A DNA stretch of 64,000 nucleotides from Nocardioides sp. T2.26MG-1 (GCF_950101795.1 NZ_CATNLZ010000012.1:1-64000), one strand, 5' to 3'. Counted from the stretch's first letter, positions 47,145 through 55,208 are shown. Program-made: numbers and translations. Notes: generated from the sequence alone by a model not told the origin.

Positions 47145-48103
47145 CCCACCTCGAGGTCACCGCGCCCGACGGCGTGCCCGAGGTCGGCCCCGGCGACGAC
47201 CTCGTCGAGCTGCTGCTCCCCCACGTCGACCTCGTCGACGGCGACATCGTGGTCGTCACGAGCAAGGTCGTCAGCAAGGCCGAGGGCCGGGTGCGGACCG
47301 GCACCCGCGAGGAGGCCCTCGCCAGCGAGACGGTCCGGGTCGTCGCACGCCGCGGTGCGACCACGATCGTGCGCACCCGGACCGGCCTGACCATGGCCGC
47401 CGCGGGCATCGACAGCTCCAACATCCCGGCGGGCCGGGTGGTGCTGCTGCCGCTCGACCCGGACGCCTCCGCCCGCGACCTGCGCGGGCGACTGGCCCGG
47501 CGCACCGGCCGCAACGTCGCGGTGGTCGTGACCGACACCGCCGGGCGAGCCTGGCGCGAGGGGCAGACCGACATCGCGATCGGCGCCGCGGGCCTCCTGG
47601 TGGCCGAGGACCATGCCGGCCGCACCGACCGGTGGGGCAACGAGCTCGCGGTCACCCTGCCGGCCGTCGCCGACGAGATCGCCGGCGTCGCCGAGCTCGC
47701 CCCGGGCAAGCTCGGCGGGCGGCCGTTCGCCGTCGTGCGGGGCCGCGCGGACCTGGTGCTCCCGCCCGGCCACGACGGCCCGGGCGCCGCCGCCCTGATC
47801 CGGCCCGAGGGCGCCGACCTCTTCGGGTACGGCGCTCGGGAGGCCGTCGTACGCGCGCTCACCGGCGACCTCGCCGACCGTGCGCCGTTCGGCGCGCCGG
47901 CCCCGGCCGCCGAGCTCGCGGCGGCCATCCGGGGCTCGGTCGGCCTGCTCGCGTCGAGCGCGGGCCCCGACGGCGGCGAGCTCCTGGTCACGGTCCCGCC
48001 CGGCCTCGCCCGAGCGGTCGCCGCCCTCGCGTTCGCCCACGGCTGGGACGTGGTCCGCACCGATTCTCCGAGCGGCACGCGGTTGCGGCCGGGCACCCCA
48101 TGA
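47141..48103 (+). CDS. fbiB: Coenzyme F420-0:L-glutamate ligase, short FbiB/CofE type
   Basis: The 320-residue protein adds glutamates to F420-0. The CofE fold is clear: LVDGDIVVVTSKVVSKAEGR, RTRTGLTMAAAGIDSSNIPA, NVAVVVTDTAGRAWREGQTD and DRWGNELAVTLPAVADEIAG. Mycobacterial FbiB (about 448 residues) has a C-terminal FMN-binding nitroreductase domain that reduces dehydro-F420; here only about 75 residues follow the ligase domain. Reduction may then be done by another protein. ATG 47141 overlaps the fbiA stop. Confidence 0.92.
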   Translation: MTHLEVTAPDGVPEVGPGDDLVELLLPHVDLVDGDIVVVTSKVVSKAEGRVRTGTREEALASETVRVVARRGATTIVRTRTGLTMAAAGIDSSNIPAGRVVLLPLDPDASARDLRGRLARRTGRNVAVVVTDTAGRAWREGQTDIAIGAAGLLVAEDHAGRTDRWGNELAVTLPAVADEIAGVAELAPGKLGGRPFAVVRGRADLVLPPGHDGPGAAALIRPEGADLFGYGAREAVVRALTGDLADRAPFGAPAPAAELAAAIRGSVGLLASSAGPDGGELLVTVPPGLARAVAALAFAHGWDVVRTDSPSGTRLRPGTP

Positions 48104-48166
48104 TCCACCCGTAGACTCTGCCCTCGACTGACCCCGACCGCCCCCGCCCGACCGAGGACGCACACC

Positions 48167-48922
48167 GTGGCCAAGCCCGCCAAGAACGATCGCCAGGCGA
48201 AGATCCAGCAGCAGCTCAAGAAGCAGAAGAGCGCCGACCAGCGGCGCGGCTTCGCCATCGTCGGCGTCTGCGTCCTGGTCGCCCTGCTGATCATCGGAGC
48301 GGCGGCGTACAAGCCCGTCAAGGACTGGTGGGACGGGCGCGAGTTCGACAAGGTCGCGCTCTCCGAGATCGGTGCCCCGGCGTCGTCCTGCCAGGACATC
48401 ACCACCAAGAAGGCCGACGGCAACCAGAACCACGTGCCGACCGGCACCCCGGTCGAGTACAAGGACGCACCGCCGGCGTTCGGCGCGCACTGGAACGAGT
48501 CGGGCGTCGCGCCCGCGCCGTTCGCGCGCAAGTTCTACACCGCCGACGACCGGCCCCAGCTCGAGGCGCTCGTGCACAACCTCGAGCACGGCTACACGCT
48601 GCTCTGGTACGACCACACCATCGCGGAGAACGACACCGACCTGGAGGAGCTGCGCGCGATCGCGGAGAAGTTCGGCGGCGCCGACAACCCCCGCTACAAG
48701 TTCATCGCGCTGCCGTGGACCAAGTCGGACGAGAACGGCGCCACGTTCCCCGACGGCCAGCACATCGCGTTCACCCACTGGTCCGCCGGCGGCCAGGGCG
48801 AGACCGACGCCAGCAAGCAGCTGGGCGTCTGGCAGTACTGCTCCGAGATCAGCGGTGCCGCACTCGACTCGTTCATGAAGAAGTACCCCTACTTCGACTC
48901 CCCCGAGCCGAACGCGATGTGA
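48167..48922 (+). CDS. DUF3105 membrane protein
   Basis: The 251-residue protein has a basic cytosolic head rich in Lys/Gln (about 1-27), one membrane segment (GFAIVGVCVLVALLIIGAAA, about 28-47) and an extracellular DUF3105 domain with PPAFGAHWNESGVAPAPFAR and LEALVHNLEHGYTLLWYDHT, where the HNLEHG segment is the family hallmark and may bind metal. Cys near CQDIT and QYCSE could pair. Function is unknown. GTG 48167 is the start. A strong hairpin follows the stop. Confidence 0.87.
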   Translation: MAKPAKNDRQAKIQQQLKKQKSADQRRGFAIVGVCVLVALLIIGAAAYKPVKDWWDGREFDKVALSEIGAPASSCQDITTKKADGNQNHVPTGTPVEYKDAPPAFGAHWNESGVAPAPFARKFYTADDRPQLEALVHNLEHGYTLLWYDHTIAENDTDLEELRAIAEKFGGADNPRYKFIALPWTKSDENGATFPDGQHIAFTHWSAGGQGETDASKQLGVWQYCSEISGAALDSFMKKYPYFDSPEPNAM

Positions 48923-48927
48923 GCTGC

Positions 48928-48960
48928 CTTCGTCTCCCGAGCGGAGCTCGGGAGACGAAG
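48928..48960 (+). terminator. Strong hairpin after the DUF3105 gene
   Basis: Perfect 14-bp arms CTTCGTCTCCCGAG and CTCGGGAGACGAAG around CGGAG, 5 nt from the TGA. This is the longest perfect hairpin seen in the window. Confidence 0.7.
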
Positions 48961-48972
48961 ACGCAGCAGCCA

Positions 48973-49025
48973 GGTCGAGTAGGCGCGAGAGCGAGGAACG
49001 AGCTCGCGACCGCCGTATCGAGACC
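48973..49025 (+). repeat. Palindromic module behind the DUF3105 gene
   Basis: Begins GGTCGAGTAG, inner arms CGCGAG and CTCGCG around AGCGAGGAACGAG, ends GCCGTATCGAGACC. The linker CAGCAGCCA joins it to the hairpin, as at 24.2 and 54.35 kb. Confidence 0.7.
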
Positions 49026-49068
49026 CAGTACGCCGGCGGAACATCTGCCCAGCCACCGACCCGCAGGT

Positions 49069-49109
49069 GGTCTCGATACGCCGCCTCGTTCCTCGGCGGC
49101 TACTCGACC
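49069..49109 (-). repeat. Palindromic module behind the GDP-mannose pyrophosphorylase gene, copy 1
   Basis: On the minus strand it starts GGTCGAGTAGCCGCC and ends GGCGGCGTATCGAGACC with loop GAGGAACGA. It is part of a nearly identical direct repeat of about 58 bp with 49145-49185. Confidence 0.7.
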
Positions 49110-49144
49110 AACGAACGGATCGCCCCAGTCGTCGATCCGCAGAT

Positions 49145-49185
49145 GGTCTCGATACGCCGCCTCGTTCCTCGGCGGCTACTCGACC
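49145..49185 (-). repeat. Palindromic module, copy 2
   Basis: Sequence is the same as the 49069-49109 module, and the flanks are also shared (about 49061-49118 versus 49137-49194). Confidence 0.7.
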
Positions 49186-49198
49186 AACGAACGAGCGT

Positions 49199-49223
49199 GG
49201 TGGTCTCGACAAGCTCGACCACC
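49199..49223 (-). repeat. Minimal GGTCGAG...CTCGAACC-like remnant
   Basis: GGTGGTCTCGAC and the complementary-like GTCGAGCTTG/CTCGACCACC ends meet with almost no core between them, as if the inner stem had been lost. Confidence 0.5.
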
Positions 49224-49254
49224 GAACGAGCGTGGTGCTCGACCACCGCGAGCG

Positions 49255-50355
49255 CTACGTCAGGTCGGTGCGCCCGTCGGCCTTCAGCCCCTCCACGACC
49301 TGCTTGACGTCCTGCGCCCGAGCCCGCGTGGTGACCAGGAGGGCGTCCGGGGTGTCGACGACCACGACGTCGTCCAGCCCGATGACGGCGACCACGCGAC
49401 CGGACGAGGGGACGACCAGGCCGCTGGCGTCGACGGCCCGCACCAGCGCCTCGTCCCCGAGCACCGAGACCTGCTCGGCGGACGAACCGAGCAGCGCCGC
49501 CAACGAGTCGAAGTCCCCGATGTCGTCCCAGTGGAACGCCGAGGGCACGCACGCGACCCGGCCCGCGTCGGCGGCCGGCTCGGCCACGGCGTGGTCCAAC
49601 GCGATCTTGGGCAGACCCGGCCACAGCTCGTCGAGCCGCCCCGGGTCGGCGGCGACCGTGCGCAGCGCACCGGCGAACTCCGGGTGCCACCGTGCGAGCA
49701 GGTCGAGCAGCACGGTCGGCCGGACCACGAACATGCCGGCGTTCCAGCGGTAGCGGCCGGTGGCGACGTACTCGGTCGCGGTCCGCACCGACGGCTTCTC
49801 GACGAACTCGCGCACCTCGGTGGCACCGGGGTGCCCGGCGAGCGGCGCACCGAGGTGGATGTAGCCGAACGCCGAGGACGGGAACACCGGCTCGATGCCG
49901 ATCGTCACGAGCCAGTCTTCGCGGGCGACCCCCGCGGCGACGCGCACCGCGGCCGCGAACGACCCGGGATCGGGGATCACGTGGTCGGCCGCGAAGGAGC
50001 CCATCACCGCGTCGGGGTCCTCGCGCTCGAGCACGGCGGCGGCCAGCCCGATCGCGGCCATCGAGTCGCGCGGGGCCGGCTCGGCCAGCACCCGCTCCGG
50101 TGCGACCTGCGGGAGCTGCCCCAGCACCGCCTCGCGGTGCGCGGTGCCGGTGACGACCACGAAGCGGTCGCCGACGAGCGGCGCGAGCCGGTCGTGGGTG
50201 TCCTGCAGCAGGGTGCGCCCGCGGCCGGTGAGGTCGTGGAGGAACTTCGGGGCCGAGGAGCGCGACAGCGGCCAGAGCCGCGTGCCCGCTCCACCCGCCG
50301 GGATCACGGCCCAGAAGTGGTCGATGGCTGGGGCGGCAGGGTCGGCTGCGGGCAT
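49255..50355 (-). CDS. manC: Mannose-1-phosphate guanylyltransferase
   Basis: The 366-residue enzyme makes GDP-mannose from GTP and mannose-1-phosphate. Motifs are VIPAGGAGTRLWPLSRSSAP (nucleotide loop), FAADHVIPDPGSFAAAV, REFVEKPSVRTATEYVATGR and the middle RYRWNAGMFVVRPTVLLDLL with FHWDDIGDFDSLAALLG. This is the short (non-fused) type, matching Rv3264c. ATG 50355 is leaderless (TAGCCT 6 nt before). Its divergent neighbour starts 17 bp away. Confidence 0.95.
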   Translation of the reverse strand: MPAADPAAPAIDHFWAVIPAGGAGTRLWPLSRSSAPKFLHDLTGRGRTLLQDTHDRLAPLVGDRFVVVTGTAHREAVLGQLPQVAPERVLAEPAPRDSMAAIGLAAAVLEREDPDAVMGSFAADHVIPDPGSFAAAVRVAAGVAREDWLVTIGIEPVFPSSAFGYIHLGAPLAGHPGATEVREFVEKPSVRTATEYVATGRYRWNAGMFVVRPTVLLDLLARWHPEFAGALRTVAADPGRLDELWPGLPKIALDHAVAEPAADAGRVACVPSAFHWDDIGDFDSLAALLGSSAEQVSVLGDEALVRAVDASGLVVPSSGRVVAVIGLDDVVVVDTPDALLVTTRARAQDVKQVVEGLKADGRTDLT

Positions 50356-50361
50356 GCTGAG

Positions 50362-50367
50362 AGGCTA
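50362..50367 (-). promoter_or_regulatory. Leaderless -10 box of manC
   Basis: TAGCCT on the minus strand ends 6 nt before ATG 50355. Its -35 region must lie inside the divergent gene that begins at 50373. Confidence 0.5.
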
Positions 50368-50372
50368 GTGGG

Positions 50373-51098
50373 GTGACGACCTTCGCCGACGTCCTGGCGC
50401 GCCAGCTGCGAGCCGACTCCTCCCGCCCCCTGATCACCTTCTACGACGACGCGACCGGCGAGCGGGTCGAGCTCTCGGTGACGACGTACGCGAACTGGGT
50501 GGCGAAGGCCGCCTCGCTCCTGGCAGAGGAGCACGAGCTCGAGCGAGGCCAGTCGCTGTGCGTCGACCTGCCCGCCCATTGGCTCGGCCCGGTCTTCCTC
50601 GGGGCGGCGTGGACGGTCGGCCTGGTCGTGACCGGGCCCGAGGACGACGGGCCGGACGCCGTCGTCTGCGGCCCAGAGACCCTGGCGAGCTGGGCGGACC
50701 GGGCCGAGGAGCTGCCGGTGCTGGCCTGCTCGCTGCTGCCGCTCGGCGTCCGCTTCGCCGACCCGCTGCCCGCCGGCGTCCACGACGTCGGCGTCGAGGT
50801 CTGGTCGCAGCCGGACGCGTTCACGCCCTGGGACCCGCCGGTCGTGGGCGACGTCGCGACCGGGGCGTCGTACGGCGCCGCGACGCAGGAGCAGCTGTGG
50901 ACAGCGGCCGCCGCCGGGAGTCTCCTCACCGACGGCGGCCGCCTCCTCTCGGAGGCGAACCCGGCTTCCCCACCAGGTGTCGCCGCCTTCACCGAGCCGC
51001 TCGTTGCCGGCGGCTCGCTGGTCCTGGTCACCCACGCCGGACCGGAGCGTCTCGAGGCGATCTACGCCGCCGAGCGCGCCACGGCCCGCTTCCCTTGA
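50373..51098 (+). CDS. TIGR03089 family protein
   Basis: The 241-residue protein reads as a short relative of AMP-binding enzymes (FYDDATGERVELSVTTYANW, AWTVGLVVTGPEDDGPDAVV) and fits the actinobacterial TIGR03089 family (Rv3268). It lacks the AMP-forming signature loop and the C-terminal domain of acyl-CoA synthetases, so activity is doubtful. GTG 50373 is only 17 bp from manC. A hairpin follows the stop. Confidence 0.85.
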   Translation: MTTFADVLARQLRADSSRPLITFYDDATGERVELSVTTYANWVAKAASLLAEEHELERGQSLCVDLPAHWLGPVFLGAAWTVGLVVTGPEDDGPDAVVCGPETLASWADRAEELPVLACSLLPLGVRFADPLPAGVHDVGVEVWSQPDAFTPWDPPVVGDVATGASYGAATQEQLWTAAAAGSLLTDGGRLLSEANPASPPGVAAFTEPLVAGGSLVLVTHAGPERLEAIYAAERATARFP

Positions 51099-51100
51099 TC

Positions 51101-51129
51101 GCGGAGGACCAGGCAGTCCTCTTCTCCGC
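51101..51129. terminator. Convergent hairpin after the TIGR03089 gene
   Basis: Arms GCGGAGGAC and GTCCTCTTCTCCGC pair with a small internal loop around CAGGCA, between the TIGR03089 stop and the amidase stop at 51139. Confidence 0.5.
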
Positions 51130-51138
51130 AGGGCCGGT

Positions 51139-54054
51139 CTAGCCGGCCAGGTCGTACTCCCCCATCCCCTCGGCCAGGAACCGGCGCGGCGCGAAGCCGG
51201 TCGCCGTGCCCTGAAGCAGCCACAGGTAGCCGGTCGCCTTCTCACGGACGATGAGGTCCGAGTGCCCGGTCAACCCGACGTCGCTGACGCCGATGACCCA
51301 GTCGTACGGCGTCAGGTCGAGGCTCAAGGTGCGCGGACTCGTCAGCCCGCCGGGCCCGTTGCCCGGGAACAGCGTCAGCTTCGACCCGCTGCGGAACAAC
51401 GAGTCGGGCGCACCGTCGCCGTCCCAGCGGCCGACCGCCACCTGACGCCCGGCCGCGATCCGGCCGTGGGCGACGTAGCTGGTCTTGAGCCCGGTCAGGC
51501 CGTTGCCCGGGTAGATCCGGATCGCCCCGCCCTTCGGCTGCCCCATGAGATCCGGATACCCGTCACCGGTCATGTCGCCGACCGCCGCGAGCAGGGCGAC
51601 GCTTCCGAAGCCGTCGGCCAGCTTGATCGACGACGCCCCGAAGTGTCCGGTGCCGTCGCCGCGGCGCAGGTAGAGGGCGCCGGTGCTCTTGCTGCGGAAC
51701 ACGATGTCGCCGAAGCCGTCACGGTCCCAGTCGCCGGCGTTGAGCACGAGGTTGGCCACCGAGAGGTCGACGCCGGTCGCGATCGGCTCGGCGGTCTCCG
51801 TGCCGCCGCTGTTGCGGAACACGACCACGCGGGCGCCCCTGCGCGCCACGAGGTCGGCCGTCGGGTCGCCGAGGACCTGAGCGGCCCCGGCGAGCATGCC
51901 GATGGTGCGCAGCCGGGACACCGGACCGAGCGGCTGCCCGTAGCTGCCGTCGCCCCGGGAGGGCAGCACGTAGCCGAGCTTGGACGTGGCGTCCCGGACG
52001 ACGAGGTCGGCCCGGCCGTCTCGGGTCAGGTCACCCGCCCCCGTGATCGCAGACCACCGGCCCCAGGAGCCGGGAACCGCGCTGGCGCTGCCGAAGCCGC
52101 CCTTGGCCAGGCCCTGGTGCAGCCACAGCGCACCCGCGGCGTCCCGGGCGAGCAGGTCGGGCCGCCCGTCGCCGTTCACGTCACCCGCACCCACGAGCAG
52201 GGTGTAGCCGCCCCAGGTGGTGCCGAGCCGCTCGACTTTGAACGTGCCGTCGCCGCGACCGAGGAACGTGTCGAGGCGGCCGGTCGCCGGCCACCGGGCG
52301 ACCAGGTCGTTCCTTCCGTCACCGTCGAGGTCGCCGACCGCGGTCAGGAGGTCGTGGCCGCCCAGCGCGGCGACCTGCTTCACCGCGTTGCCGAACGAGC
52401 CGCCGGCGCTGCCGGGGCGCACCTCGGCGCTGCCGTCGGCAGCCTGCACCAGGAGGTCGCCGATGCCGTCGCCGGTCAGGTCGGGGGACGCGACCACCTC
52501 CTGGCCGGACGTGACGCCGCTCAGCGCGGTGACGGGCTTGCGGAAGCTGGTCAGGCCCGCGGTCGGGACCACGAAGCCCTGGCCGTCGCTCGCCCGACGG
52601 ACGATGAGGTCGGGGTGGGGCGTCGAGGCCAGGTTGGACTCCAGCTCGCGTCCGGCCCAGCCGCGCTGTGCCTCGGCGGCCAGGGTACGGATCTCCGGGA
52701 TCTTCGCGTACAGGTACCTGCCCGGACAGGCCGTCGAGGCGGCGTCGCGGTGCCCGTTGATCGCCTCGAAGTCCTTGGACCCGACCCACTGCTTGGTCGA
52801 GGACGCGTCCACGCCGTGCAGCGACAGCTTCCACGCGAAGAGCGCGCCGTACGCCTGGATCATCGCCTGCGAGGGCTGCGCGATGTCGTAGTTGCCGATC
52901 GCGGACATCGCGAAGGAGTACTCGTTGTAGTTCAGCGTGTGTGCGCCGACGACCGGGCGGTCGATACCGCCGTACCGGCCCTCCCAGATGCGGCCGAACC
53001 GGTCGACGAGGAAGTTGTAGCCGATGTCGGACCAGCCGCGGGACTGCGTGTGGTACGCGTAGATGCTGCGGAGGATCCCGGGCACCTCGGCGCGGCTGTA
53101 GTTGTTGGCGTTCACCGTGTGGTGCACGAAGCCGGCGTGCACCTCGAAGTAGTGCAGCGAGCTCTTGTCGCGCATGCGCTCGTCGGCGCCCCACTGGGCG
53201 CGCGAGTAGATCTTCGGGCGCGGGGTGTACGTCGCCGCCTGCAGGTCGATCTGGTCGCCGCCGTCGGTGCCCTCGCCGGGGTCGGTGTCCAGGCTCGCGG
53301 CCACGCGCCCGGTCAGCGCACCGGGGTCGGCGGCCGAGGTGGCCGCGCCGTCCATCGTGTCGGTGTCCAGGGCCGGCTTCTCGACGGCGCTGCGCGCCGC
53401 GGTGCCGGGGTCGACGACGGCGAGGCGCAGGTCCGGCGGCAGCGTGCGGGCCGCCGAGGCGCGGACCTGGACCTGGTCGACGTCGCCCACCAGGAGTGCG
53501 TCGGTGCCGGGACGCGCGTGGCGGGCCTCGGCGGTGCCCGGGTCGGGGCCGTGCTCGACGTCGTAGTCGAGGTCCATCCAGTCCGACCAGGTGTCGCCGG
53601 TGCGGGTGCGGACGGCGAGGCTGATCGCGCCCTCCGGCACCGAGGTGCCGTGCGCCCAGGTGACGCCCACGGCGCCGTACCCGCTGACCGCCTCGGGGAG
53701 GCTGGTCACCTGGGTGCCGCCGAGCGCACCGGCCTTGGTGCGGCTGCTGACCGCGCGCGGCGCGACCTTGCTGCCCGCCGGGGCGGTCAGGGAGTACTCC
53801 GTGACGGTCGGGTCGACCGGCGCCGTCGGGACCTTGGAGGGTCGCGCGGCGGCCCGGGTGTACGCCGACAGGTCGGCCGCCAGCGAGTCGCCCAGGGGGT
53901 CCCCCGAGGAGCCCGCGCCAGGGGCGCCGGTCGGCATCTCGCGGACGACGTCGAGGCTGACGACGCTGGCCGCCGGCGTGAGCGCGGCAAGCACGACACC
54001 GAGCGCCAGCAGCTGCTGACAGGCGGTGACGAAGGTGGTCTTGCTGGGGGGCAT
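51139..54054 (-). CDS. Secreted N-acetylmuramoyl-L-alanine amidase with FG-GAP repeats
   Basis: The 971-residue exported protein has a signal peptide (about 1-30), an Ala/Ser/Thr-rich N-terminal part, a type 2 amidase/PGRP domain around residues 285-460 (YSRAQWGADERMRDKSS, zinc ligands in VHAGFVHHTVNANNYSRAEV, IGYNFLVDRFGRIWEGRYGG, INGHRDAASTACPGRYLYAK) and about eight C-terminal FG-GAP/calcium-like repeats (DLTGDGIGDLL, DLDGDGRNDLV, DVNGDGRPDLL, DMTGDGYPDLM). It cleaves the bond between peptide and muramic acid in peptidoglycan. The repeats likely bind Ca2+. ATG 54054 is used. Confidence 0.93.
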   Translation of the reverse strand: MPPSKTTFVTACQQLLALGVVLAALTPAASVVSLDVVREMPTGAPGAGSSGDPLGDSLAADLSAYTRAAARPSKVPTAPVDPTVTEYSLTAPAGSKVAPRAVSSRTKAGALGGTQVTSLPEAVSGYGAVGVTWAHGTSVPEGAISLAVRTRTGDTWSDWMDLDYDVEHGPDPGTAEARHARPGTDALLVGDVDQVQVRASAARTLPPDLRLAVVDPGTAARSAVEKPALDTDTMDGAATSAADPGALTGRVAASLDTDPGEGTDGGDQIDLQAATYTPRPKIYSRAQWGADERMRDKSSLHYFEVHAGFVHHTVNANNYSRAEVPGILRSIYAYHTQSRGWSDIGYNFLVDRFGRIWEGRYGGIDRPVVGAHTLNYNEYSFAMSAIGNYDIAQPSQAMIQAYGALFAWKLSLHGVDASSTKQWVGSKDFEAINGHRDAASTACPGRYLYAKIPEIRTLAAEAQRGWAGRELESNLASTPHPDLIVRRASDGQGFVVPTAGLTSFRKPVTALSGVTSGQEVVASPDLTGDGIGDLLVQAADGSAEVRPGSAGGSFGNAVKQVAALGGHDLLTAVGDLDGDGRNDLVARWPATGRLDTFLGRGDGTFKVERLGTTWGGYTLLVGAGDVNGDGRPDLLARDAAGALWLHQGLAKGGFGSASAVPGSWGRWSAITGAGDLTRDGRADLVVRDATSKLGYVLPSRGDGSYGQPLGPVSRLRTIGMLAGAAQVLGDPTADLVARRGARVVVFRNSGGTETAEPIATGVDLSVANLVLNAGDWDRDGFGDIVFRSKSTGALYLRRGDGTGHFGASSIKLADGFGSVALLAAVGDMTGDGYPDLMGQPKGGAIRIYPGNGLTGLKTSYVAHGRIAAGRQVAVGRWDGDGAPDSLFRSGSKLTLFPGNGPGGLTSPRTLSLDLTPYDWVIGVSDVGLTGHSDLIVREKATGYLWLLQGTATGFAPRRFLAEGMGEYDLAG

Positions 54055-54240
54055 TGAGGGACTCCATGTGCGCGGGGAAGTTCACACGTGGAGCAACTGT
54101 CACACCAGTAACACGCCTCTGGAAGAGGAATTGAGTAACTACAATCTTGTAATTTCCACTCGACACGCCGACAGAACCGAGATTTGTCAAGAAACTTCAG
54201 GCTTGTAGTTCTCGGCCCCGGCCGATTCGGTCCGGTCGCT
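54055..54240 (-). promoter_or_regulatory. AT-rich upstream region of the amidase gene
   Basis: Between 54110 and 54200 the base content drops to roughly half AT, unlike any other stretch here. It holds the palindrome TACAATCTTGTA (54140-54151), a second CTTGTAGTT near 54202 and paired CACAC motifs (54085, 54100). No start-proximal ribosome site is evident. This looks like a regulated promoter; the regulator is unknown. Confidence 0.5.
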
Positions 54241-54285
54241 GGTCGAGTAGCCGCCGCGAGGGACGAGCGGCGGCGTATCGAGACC
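54241..54285 (+). repeat. Plus-oriented palindromic module
   Basis: Starts GGTCGAGTAG, arms CCGCCGC and GCGGCGG around GAGGGACGA, ends GTATCGAGACC. It faces the opposite copy at 54299-54351. Confidence 0.7.
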
Positions 54286-54298
54286 ACTGCACGACCGA

Positions 54299-54351
54299 GG
54301 TCTCGATACGCCGGTCGCGAGCTCGTTCCTCGCTCGCGCGGCTACTCGACC
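54299..54351 (-). repeat. Palindromic module behind the ABC ATPase gene
   Basis: On the minus strand it begins GGTCGAGTAGCC, has arms CGCGAGC and GCTCGCG around GAGGAACGA, and ends GGCGTATCGAGACC. The linker CAGCAGCCA joins it to the hairpin. Relative to the 24.1-kb copy, both arms have changed together (CGCGACC/GGTCGCG). Confidence 0.7.
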
Positions 54352-54363
54352 TGGCTGCTGAGT

Positions 54364-54396
54364 CCTCGTGTCCCGAGCTTCGCTCGGGTCACGAGG
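54364..54396 (-). terminator. Hairpin after the ABC ATPase gene
   Basis: Arms CCTCGTGTCCCGAGC and GCTCGGGTCACGAGG pair except one mismatch, around TTC, 5 nt from the stop. Confidence 0.6.
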
Positions 54397-54401
54397 GCAG
54401 C

Positions 54402-55208
54402 TCAGATGTCCGCGCCGAGCTCGTCGTCGGTGTCGCCCGCGGTGAGCTCGTCGCCGTCCGACTTCTCGTCGTCGTCGTACCGGACGAACTTGATGCCCTC
54501 GTCGACGTCGCCGTCGAACGCGAGGCGGCCCTGCTCGAGCACGAGCACCCGGTCGCACATCTTGCGGACCGAGCCCGCCGCATGGCTGACGTAGAAGAGC
54601 GTGCGGCCGCTGTCGCGGATCTCCTGCATCTTCTTCAGGCACTTCTGCTTGAACGGCTTGTCCCCCACCGCGAGCACCTCGTCGGCCAGGAAGATGTCGG
54701 AGTCGACGTGGATCGCCACCGCGAAGCCCAGGCGGGCGAACATCCCGGAGGAGTAGTGGCCCACCGGGGAGTCGAGGAAGCGCCCGATGTCGGCGAACTC
54801 GACGATGTCGTCGAACTTGCGCTGCGTCTCCGCCTCGCTCATGCCGAGCACGGCGGCGTTGAGGTAGACGTTCTCCCGGCCGGTCAGCTGCGGGTGGAAC
54901 CCGGCGCCGGTCGCGATCAGGCCGGCGATCCGGCCGCGGGTGAGCACCGTGCCGGTGTCGGGACGCATCACCCCGTTGATGAGCTTGAGCAGCGTGCTCT
55001 TGCCCGAGCCGTTCAGGCCCATCAGGCCGATGGACTCGCCCTGCTCGACCGTGAACGACACGTGGTCGAGCGCGTTGAACTTGCCGCGGATGTCCCGGCC
55101 CTTCACGGCCGCGACGGTCATCTGCTTGAGCGTGCGGTGGTAGCGCAGCGTGAAGGTCTTGGTGACGTCGTCCACCACGATCGACGTGTTGCTGGAGTGC
55201 GTCGTCAC
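54402..55208 (-). CDS. Polysaccharide ABC exporter ATPase (Wzt/TagH-like)
   Basis: The 268-residue protein has Walker A GLNGSGKSTLLKLINGV, the Q-loop/ENVYLNAA segment, signature YSSGMFARLGFAVAI and Walker B IFLADEVLAVGD, as in Wzt/TagH/RfbE exporters. The KGRDIRGKFNALDHVSFTVE context and an acidic C-terminal tail, without a large carbohydrate-binding domain, fit a lipid-linked polymer exporter. It is like Rv3781 beside GlfT1 in M. tuberculosis. GTG 55208 overlaps the permease stop by 4 nt. Confidence 0.92.
   Translation of the reverse strand: MTTHSSNTSIVVDDVTKTFTLRYHRTLKQMTVAAVKGRDIRGKFNALDHVSFTVEQGESIGLMGLNGSGKSTLLKLINGVMRPDTGTVLTRGRIAGLIATGAGFHPQLTGRENVYLNAAVLGMSEAETQRKFDDIVEFADIGRFLDSPVGHYSSGMFARLGFAVAIHVDSDIFLADEVLAVGDKPFKQKCLKKMQEIRDSGRTLFYVSHAAGSVRKMCDRVLVLEQGRLAFDGDVDEGIKFVRYDDDEKSDGDELTAGDTDDELGADI

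Noticed and set aside
49061..49223. Possible small CRISPR array
   Set aside because: Repeats are palindromic modules with irregular, unequal spacers and mixed orientation, and no cas genes are in the window.
52319..54190. A 620-codon frame parallel to the amidase gene
   Set aside because: Same strand but different frame, Arg/Gly/Pro-rich, no domains; the amidase frame has clear signal peptide, amidase and FG-GAP motifs.
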